Source of the DNA: Amycolatopsis bartoniae
GTDB lineage: Bacteria > Actinomycetota > Actinomycetes > Mycobacteriales > Pseudonocardiaceae
Length of the DNA stretch: 64,000 bases
NCBI RefSeq assembly: GCF_014191255.1
Contig: NZ_JACHWH010000004.1
Location: 237,001-301,000, forward strand
Reading direction: 5' to 3'
Positions 58,787 through 64,000 of this stretch are shown one piece after another. A program made the position numbers and the translations under genes. The first letter of the stretch is position 1. The number at the start of each line of letters is the position of its first letter. The notes under the pieces were generated by a model. It did no database searches, had not been told where the DNA came from, and saw only the letters and a program-made list of their open reading frames with translations.

Positions 58787-59851
58787 GTGACCACCACGAC
58801 AATCCTCTCCGACCGTCCCTACAGCCTCATCCTCCGTGAGCCGGCGCAGATGATCGCGGCCCTGCCTCCGCTCCTCGGTTTCCGGCCCGCGAACTCCCTC
58901 ATCGTGCTCGGCCTCGGTGGGCCCGGCGGCCAACAGCTCCAAGCCATCGTTCGCGCTGACCTACCGGAGCAAGGAAAAGAGCGGGACATCATCAAAGCAG
59001 TCACCCGCATGCTCGCCACTCAGCCGCCGAAGACGGTGGAGGTCATACTGATCGGCCGACATCCGGCTCAACCCCCGCCGCCGACGGGTCCGCCTCATCG
59101 AGATCTCGTCGCGCTACTGGCGACAGCGTTCGCCACTCTCGGCGCGCGCGTCCGGCACACCACCTGGGCGCCCGAAATCCGTAAGGGCGCGACGTGGTGT
59201 TGCTACCACGAAGACGGTTGCGAAGGCGTCCTGCCGGACGAGCTGAGCACCGTCGCCGCCGCGGCGTTCGCGTTGGACGGGAAGGTGACCTTCAGCAGCC
59301 GGGAAGAATTGGTACGACTGCTGTCGCCGGATGATCCGGAAGCCCTGCAACGGCGCGCGGAGTTGCTGAACTCGGCCCTGAAAGCGACCGACCCCTCGAT
59401 CGCTCAGGAAGAGCTGCGGCCACAACGAGCGGAGACAGTCCGGTCCGCGCTGGAAACGGTCAAGCGGCAAGAACTGTCCCTTTCGGACGAACAGATCGTC
59501 GACCTGGCGATGGCGCTGTCCGACTCGCTGGTCCGGGACGCGTGTCTGGCCACGGCCCGCGACCCCGCCTGGAACGAACACGCCGAGCGTCTGTGGGAGG
59601 AACTGGTTCGGTCCACCCCTGCTCCGGAGCGCGCGGAACCCGCGGTGCTGCTGGCGTACTCGGCTTATATCCGTGGCGAAGGAGCACTGGCCGGTATCGC
59701 ACTCGACAACGCTCTGGAGGCGGACCCGGGCAACACGATGGCGGGCTTACTCTTCCGCTGCCTGGCGGCGGGCGTACCCCCGGAACGCCTTCGAGCCTTG
59801 GCTCAACACGAGGACACTGTCCAGATCCGGCCGGCCGGCGACCCACCCTGA
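58787..59851 (+). CDS. DUF4192 protein
   Basis: A 354-residue cytosolic protein. The start TTTTILSDRPYSLILREPAQMIAALPPLLGFRPANSLIVLGL is the typical DUF4192 opening, and the tail (EPAVLLAYSAYIRGEGALAGIALDNALEADPGNTMAGLL) resembles a tetratricopeptide-like helix pair that ends the family. GTG at 58787 is chosen; another in-frame GTG lies nine bases upstream. Common in actinobacteria near ideR; function unknown. The DnaA-box cluster just upstream is notable. Confidence 0.85.
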   Translation: MTTTTILSDRPYSLILREPAQMIAALPPLLGFRPANSLIVLGLGGPGGQQLQAIVRADLPEQGKERDIIKAVTRMLATQPPKTVEVILIGRHPAQPPPPTGPPHRDLVALLATAFATLGARVRHTTWAPEIRKGATWCCYHEDGCEGVLPDELSTVAAAAFALDGKVTFSSREELVRLLSPDDPEALQRRAELLNSALKATDPSIAQEELRPQRAETVRSALETVKRQELSLSDEQIVDLAMALSDSLVRDACLATARDPAWNEHAERLWEELVRSTPAPERAEPAVLLAYSAYIRGEGALAGIALDNALEADPGNTMAGLLFRCLAAGVPPERLRALAQHEDTVQIRPAGDPP

Positions 59852-60048
59852 CAGACGAGCCATGGCTTCAGCACGACGCCATGGTCCAGATCCGCCCCCC
59901 GGTGACCTTCCCCGACCGGCGGGCTGCGATGTTCCGGCGACGGTGGGCAGGGCATACGACGACGGCGCACGCCGAGCGGCGTCGTCTGCCCACCCGAGCG
60001 ACCCGCCGTCGCCGGAACACTGGGAAGAACGCGTCGAACGAGCTGGTG

Positions 60049-61017
60049 TCAGCCCTGTCGCCGTTCCTGGGCGAAACGCCACGCGTCGCCGACGATGCCC
60101 GACAGGTCGGCGCGCTCGGGCTTCCAGCCCAGCTCCTCGCGGGCCCGGTCGCTCGCCGCCACCAGGACAGCGGGGTCGCCGGTACGGCGCGGAGCGAGGG
60201 TCGCGGGAATCGGGTGCCCGGTCACGTCGCGGCAGGTCTGGATCACCTGCTGCACGGAGAACCCGGTCCCGTTGCCCAGGTTGTAGATGCGGTGCTCCCC
60301 GGCCACCGCGTGCTGCAACGCCAGGAGGTGGGCGTCGGCGAGGTCGACGACGTGGATGTAGTCACGAACGGCAGTGCCGTCTTCCGTGGGGTAGTCGTCG
60401 CCGAAGATCTGCACCTGCTCGCGGTCTCCGCTGGCGACCTGCAGCACCAGCGGGATCAGGTGCGTCTCGGTGGTATGCCGCTCCCCGTAACGGCCGTAGG
60501 CGCCGGCCACGTTGAAGTAGCGGAGGCTCACCGCGGCCAGCCCGTGGGCGCGGGCGTAGCTGGTGATGGCGTGGTCGATCGCCAGCTTGGACGCGCCGTA
60601 GGTGTTGGTCGGCTGGGTCGGAGCGGTTTCCCGGATCGGTGAGCTCTCCGGCTCGCCATAGGTGGCGGCGGTCGAGGAGAACACGAGGCGCGGTGTGCCG
60701 TTGTCGCGCATCGCGTCAAGCAACCGGATGGAGGTGAGAACGTTTCCGTGCCAGTACTTGGCCGGGTCGGTCATCGACTCGCCCACGAGTGACTTCGCGG
60801 CGAAGTGCAGCACCCCGTCGAAGCCCTCGCCGAGCAGGGAGGCAGTCGCCTCGGCGGCGTCGCCCTCGACGAACCGGGCGCCGTCGGGCACGGCGTCCGC
60901 GTGACCGGTCGACAGGTCGTCCACCACGACGACCTCGTGTCCGCTCTCGATCAGGCGGGCCGCGCAGACACTGCCGACGTACCCGGCACCGCCGGTGACG
61001 ATCAGTTTGAGGGCCAT
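60049..61017 (-). CDS. galE: UDP-glucose 4-epimerase
   Basis: A 322-residue extended short-chain dehydrogenase. Motifs: [20 protein letters not shown] (NAD binding), [33 protein letters not shown], the catalytic Ser/Tyr-x3-Lys in [12 protein letters not shown] and [15 protein letters not shown], and [14 protein letters not shown]. It interconverts UDP-glucose and UDP-galactose. ATG at 61017 gives the family start; longer readings are not supported. Same strand as galK, about 108 bp downstream of it. Confidence 0.93.
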   Translation of the reverse strand: MALKLIVTGGAGYVGSVCAARLIESGHEVVVVDDLSTGHADAVPDGARFVEGDAAEATASLLGEGFDGVLHFAAKSLVGESMTDPAKYWHGNVLTSIRLLDAMRDNGTPRLVFSSTAATYGEPESSPIRETAPTQPTNTYGASKLAIDHAITSYARAHGLAAVSLRYFNVAGAYGRYGERHTTETHLIPLVLQVASGDREQVQIFGDDYPTEDGTAVRDYIHVVDLADAHLLALQHAVAGEHRIYNLGNGTGFSVQQVIQTCRDVTGHPIPATLAPRRTGDPAVLVAASDRAREELGWKPERADLSGIVGDAWRFAQERRQG

Positions 61018-61125
61018 GAGTTGTCGGAAGCCTTTCTCGGAAACTGCGGAAGGAGGTGGTGGCGCCCAGTGTGGACCACGAAGCTGTGCGCCGCGCACGG
61101 CATGGCGCACGGGCGGAGCCCGCCG

Positions 61126-62337
61126 TCAGAGGTCACGTCGCGCCCCGGCCGACGGCACCGCGACGAACGTCCGCGGGGCACGCCAGCCTTCGCGTTCGTA
61201 CGCCTCGGTCACGCTCGCTTCGACGGCCTCGACCTTCGACTCCGGTACCAGGGCGATCGCCGAGCCGCCAAACCCGCCGCCGGTCATCCGGGCACCCAGC
61301 GCACCCGCGGCCCGGGCCGCTTCCACGGCGGTGTCGAGCTCGACGGTCGAGATCCGGTAGTCGTCACGCATGCTGGTGTGCGAGCCGTCGAGGGATGGGC
61401 CGATGTCCTTCAGCCGGCCCTCGTGCAGGAGAGCGACCACGTCCAGCACGCGCTGGTTCTCGGTGACGACGTGGCGAACCAGCGGCACCAGCTCCGCGGG
61501 CAGGCGCTCGAGCGTGGCGTCGAGGTCGGCGAGCGGGACGTCGCGGAGCGCCTTGATGCCGAGCAGGTCCGCGGCGCGCTCGGTGCCCCGGCGCCGGTCG
61601 CCGTAGCCGGACTCGCTGTGGGAGTGCTTGGTACGGGTGTCGATGACGACGATCCGCAGCCCGACGGCAGCGGTGTCGAAGGGCACCTGCTCGGCCTGGC
61701 CGGACCGCACGTCGAGGAACAGCACGTGCGACTCGGTGCAGCAGAGCGACGCGGTCTGGTCGAGCAGGCCGGTCGGTGCGCCGACGAAGTCGTTCTCGGA
61801 GCGCTGGACCCAGCGGGCGATCTGCATGCGGTCGGGCGTGCCGGGCTCGTCGAGCTCCTGACCGTTCAACCCGAGCAGAGCGAGCGAGACAGCGCATTCC
61901 AGCGCGTGAGAGGAGGAGAGACCGGCACCAGTGGGCACGTCGCCTGCCAGCACGATGTCCGCACCGCGGGTGATGCCCTGGTCACGCAGCACCCAGGCGA
62001 CACCGGCGGGGTAGGCGGCCCAGCCTTCGACACCGCCGGGCGTGAGGCCGGGGATCTCCAGCGGGTCCGCCTGCTGGATGCGCCCGTCCGAGCCGAGCGT
62101 GGAGACGGTCAGCAGCTGGTCGTCGCGCGGCGAGGCCGCGGCGGCGATGCGGTGCGGCAGGGCGAAGGGCAGGACGAAGCCGTCGTTGTAGTCGGTGTGC
62201 TCGCCAATCAGGTTGACCCGTCCGGGGGCGGACCACACCCCGGCCGGAGCGCGGTCGTGCACCGAACGGAACGCTTCGGCGGCGGCTTCGTGCGCCTGGA
62301 ACTGCGCGGGCCCTTCCGCGCTCACCGGGCTGTCCAT
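61126..62337 (-). CDS. galK: Galactokinase
   Basis: A 403-residue GHMP kinase. The galactose-binding signature is GRVNLIGEHTDYNDGFVLPFAL, the ATP loop DVPTGAGLSSSHALECAV, and motif 3 GARMTGGGFGGSAIALV. It phosphorylates galactose for the Leloir pathway. ATG at 62337 is chosen with GTGAGGGTGAA upstream; an in-frame GTG nine bases earlier is possible. galT is not in the window. Confidence 0.93.
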   Translation of the reverse strand: MDSPVSAEGPAQFQAHEAAAEAFRSVHDRAPAGVWSAPGRVNLIGEHTDYNDGFVLPFALPHRIAAAASPRDDQLLTVSTLGSDGRIQQADPLEIPGLTPGGVEGWAAYPAGVAWVLRDQGITRGADIVLAGDVPTGAGLSSSHALECAVSLALLGLNGQELDEPGTPDRMQIARWVQRSENDFVGAPTGLLDQTASLCCTESHVLFLDVRSGQAEQVPFDTAAVGLRIVVIDTRTKHSHSESGYGDRRRGTERAADLLGIKALRDVPLADLDATLERLPAELVPLVRHVVTENQRVLDVVALLHEGRLKDIGPSLDGSHTSMRDDYRISTVELDTAVEAARAAGALGARMTGGGFGGSAIALVPESKVEAVEASVTEAYEREGWRAPRTFVAVPSAGARRDL

Positions 62338-62936
62338 GTCGTTCACCCTCACCCATTTCTGCCGGGGACCACTGCCCCTGTGCCGGAGCGGAATCCCACC
62401 CTGCCGGGATCCCGCCGCCCGGGCTCGGGTCTGTCGCCTCGGCCCGGACCCGTGCCTTCCGATCCTGCCGTGACCCGGTGCTCGTGTCAGCTGAATCCCT
62501 CGTCCTCCCGATCCTGCCTGACCGTCCGGAGCAGCTGCGGGCGGGCTGGGCGTCGGAGGCCGGGAGCCGGAGGGTAGGCGCACCGCGAAGGCGTGCTTGC
62601 GGCGACCGAAGCCCGGGTGCTGACCGAACGACCGACAGCTTCGGCTGAACGCGCCGCTGGGCACGTCGATCACGAAGCCGGAACCGGCAGCCTCACCGAG
62701 CTGCACCAGCACGTGGCGGCGCCGCCACTTCACCTCAGATGAGCTACAGCGGCACGTGACAGCGAGCGCTGCACGCCAGAACCCCAGAACCCGCCGCCTC
62801 GACGAGCAGCCGAACACCCCCAGTGACAGCCGGGCAACCGGCCGTCGAACCCCACCACGGACAGGAGGACTCCCGATGCGACACCTTGCCCGGAAACCAC
62901 CCTCACGGGGCTCTCGGGCGCGCCGGCCGCGAGAGG
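62338..62936. other. 599-bp gap upstream of galK without a recognised gene
   Basis: On the minus strand a frame from about 62735 (KWRRRHVLVQLGEAAGSGFVIDVPSGAFSRSC) runs open into galK and has coding-like third positions for about 30 codons, then turns into low-quality Arg/Pro/Gly sequence. I recognise no family, and no clear ribosome binding site is present. It could be a gene remnant or chance. The galK promoter must lie here, but no consensus stands out. Confidence 0.4.
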
Positions 62937-63632
62937 TCAGCGAGCCTGCGCCAGCACCGCGTGCAGCACCGACATGGGCACCTGCACCGAGGAGGCCTCG
63001 CCGGTGACCTCGACCGTGCCGCCGCCCGCCGCGCGGCCCACCTTCACCGTGGTGCCCGGCACGATGCCCGCCGCCTTGAGGTCGATCATCATCTTCTCGT
63101 CGATCTGCACGTGCTCGGCGATGCGGCGGATCTCCGCGTCACCACCACCCGCGCGGGCGAACTCGTCGAGGCGGATGAGGTCGGCCTCCGGCTGCGGGGC
63201 AGGCAGGCTGCCCTGGTCCAGCTTGTCGAGCCCCGGGATCGGGTTGCCGTACGGGGACGTGGTCGGGTGGTTGAGCAGCTTGATCAGCTTGCGCTCCACC
63301 GCCTCGCTCATCACGTGTTCCCAGTGGCACGCCTCGGTGTGCACCTGCTCCCACTCGAGCCCGATGACGTCGAGCAGCAGCCGCTCGGCCAGCCGGTGCT
63401 TGCGCATGACGGCGGTGGCGAGCTCGCGCCCGTGGTCGGTGAGCTGGAGGTGGCGGTCGTCGGCCACGCGCACCAGGCCGTCCCGTTCCATCCGGGCCAC
63501 GGTCTGGCTCACCGTGGGCCCGCTCTGCTCCAGCCGCTCGGCGATACGGGCACGGAGCGGTACGACACCCTCTTCTTCGAGCTCGAAGATGGTTTTCAAG
63601 TACATCTCTGTGGTGTCGATGAGATCGTTCAC
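62937..63632 (-). CDS. ideR: Iron-dependent repressor IdeR (DtxR family)
   Basis: A 231-residue DtxR-type repressor, from GTG 63632 ([22 protein letters not shown]). The winged helix is [28 protein letters not shown]. All metal ligands known from DtxR/IdeR are present: Met10, Cys102, Glu105 and His106 for site 2, and His79, Glu83 and His98 for site 1. A C-terminal SH3-like domain ([19 protein letters not shown]) ends the protein. It controls siderophore and iron-storage genes in relatives. Divergent from acuC. Confidence 0.95.
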   Translation of the reverse strand: MNDLIDTTEMYLKTIFELEEEGVVPLRARIAERLEQSGPTVSQTVARMERDGLVRVADDRHLQLTDHGRELATAVMRKHRLAERLLLDVIGLEWEQVHTEACHWEHVMSEAVERKLIKLLNHPTTSPYGNPIPGLDKLDQGSLPAPQPEADLIRLDEFARAGGGDAEIRRIAEHVQIDEKMMIDLKAAGIVPGTTVKVGRAAGGGTVEVTGEASSVQVPMSVLHAVLAQAR

Positions 63633-63738
63633 GATGTCCCCTTCGTCCGCAGGAATCCATGGTAGTGCCTGGCACCGACAGTCAGCCGAGGTGATCGGGG
63701 CGGCAAAACCCGGTCCAGCCCGGCTACCATCGGGGTGC

Positions 63739-64000
63739 ATGGAGCCGCCCGCCGTCGTCTGGGATCCCGCGCTGCTCGGTTACGATCTCGGCGGCGATCA
63801 TCCGTTCAACCCCGTCCGGCTGCAGCTGACCATCCGCCTGGCCACCGAGCTGGGCGTCCTCGACGGGGTGTCGCTGCTCATCCCCGAGCCCGCTACCGAA
63901 ACCGAGTTGCTCCGCGTGCACGCCGCCGAGTACCTGGAAGCCGTCAAACAGGCGCCGCTGGCCGGCTGGGACGTCGGGCACGGGCTCGGCACCGCCGACA
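63739..64000 (+). CDS. acuC: Acetoin-utilisation/histone-deacetylase-like protein AcuC (partial)
   Basis: The first 87 residues of a reading frame that leaves the window. The start [41 protein letters not shown] and [16 protein letters not shown] match AcuC-type zinc deacetylases, where the Tyr-x-HP-F-x3-R motif near the N-terminus is conserved. The family may deacetylate acetyl-CoA synthetase, but the zinc site is beyond the window edge. Confidence 0.85.
   Translation, partial: MEPPAVVWDPALLGYDLGGDHPFNPVRLQLTIRLATELGVLDGVSLLIPEPATETELLRVHAAEYLEAVKQAPLAGWDVGHGLGTAD

Noticed and set aside
62338..62817. An N-terminal extension of galactokinase of 160 residues
   Set aside because: The upstream part has no similarity to any kinase, and the GHMP kinase fold begins normally near the ATG at 62337.

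Overview
The window is very GC-rich, with strong G/C preference at third codon positions, frequent GTG starts, and short or overlapping gene junctions. Gene content points to a mycelial actinomycete of the order Pseudonocardiales, most likely Amycolatopsis or a close relative. Markers include IdeR with all DtxR metal ligands, a B12-dependent ribonucleotide reductase (NrdJ) behind NrdR, the imuA'-imuB-dnaE2 mutasome, a ChiZ/DivS-like gene divergent from lexA, a PerM-like protein next to purN-purH, DUF3017 next to folD, and a TNT-domain toxin. Taxonomy is inferred from gene content only.

1-10 kb: the end of an ArsR-like regulator with an SRPBCC protein and a NUDIX hydrolase; two decayed genes (DUF4291 and a minimal nucleotidyltransferase); exonuclease III, isocitrate dehydrogenase, a GlxA-type regulator, a HhH-GPD glycosylase, a secreted spherulin-4-like protein, an MFS exporter, and folD-DUF3017. 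10.3-14.1 kb: one very long gene for a protein with a C-terminal TNT (NAD glycohydrolase toxin) domain and about 500 residues of short repeats. 14.3-15.6 kb: a pentapeptide-repeat protein and a methyltransferase.

15.6-22.2 kb: the SOS mutagenesis operon imuA'-(65 aa ORF)-imuB-(37 aa ORF)-dnaE2, with a perfect LexA box upstream and both small ORFs joined to their neighbours by stop/start overlaps. 22.2-26.8 kb: purH, purN, a PerM-like membrane protein and a DUF5336 protein. 27-29 kb: sucCD, apparently leaderless, with a palindromic operator between its -35 and -10 elements.

29.1-37.7 kb is the most unusual block. A GntR/FCD regulator stands between sucCD and a five-gene catabolic set: an NDP-forming acyl-CoA synthetase, a formyl-CoA transferase (Frc) family enzyme, a ThDP-dependent lyase/decarboxylase, and, divergently, a ketopantoate-reductase-like enzyme and an aldehyde dehydrogenase. 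Four copies of one operator (core GTATGC[A/T]GTA) lie in the sucC-regulator gap and in the divergent catabolic promoter region. I infer either oxalate/glyoxylate use or a 2-hydroxyacyl-CoA C1-shortening route that releases formyl-CoA.

37.7-40 kb: a MerR-controlled MFS exporter and flavin reductase. 40.5-47.2 kb: DUF349 protein, then the conserved block Rv2728c-like/miaA/dapF/hflX and a secreted propeller-like protein. 47.4-52.5 kb: lexA and the divergent LysM/ChiZ gene, both with LexA boxes, then nrdR-nrdJ with a NrdR-box candidate and three evenly spaced DnaA-box-like sites. 52.6-58.5 kb: MarR-oxidoreductase pair, prolyl oligopeptidase, CBS protein, DUF2293 protein, and a broken LuxR-type response regulator running into a G-rich repeat tract. 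58.6-64 kb: a cluster of three DnaA boxes before a DUF4192 gene, then galE, galK, ideR and the start of acuC.
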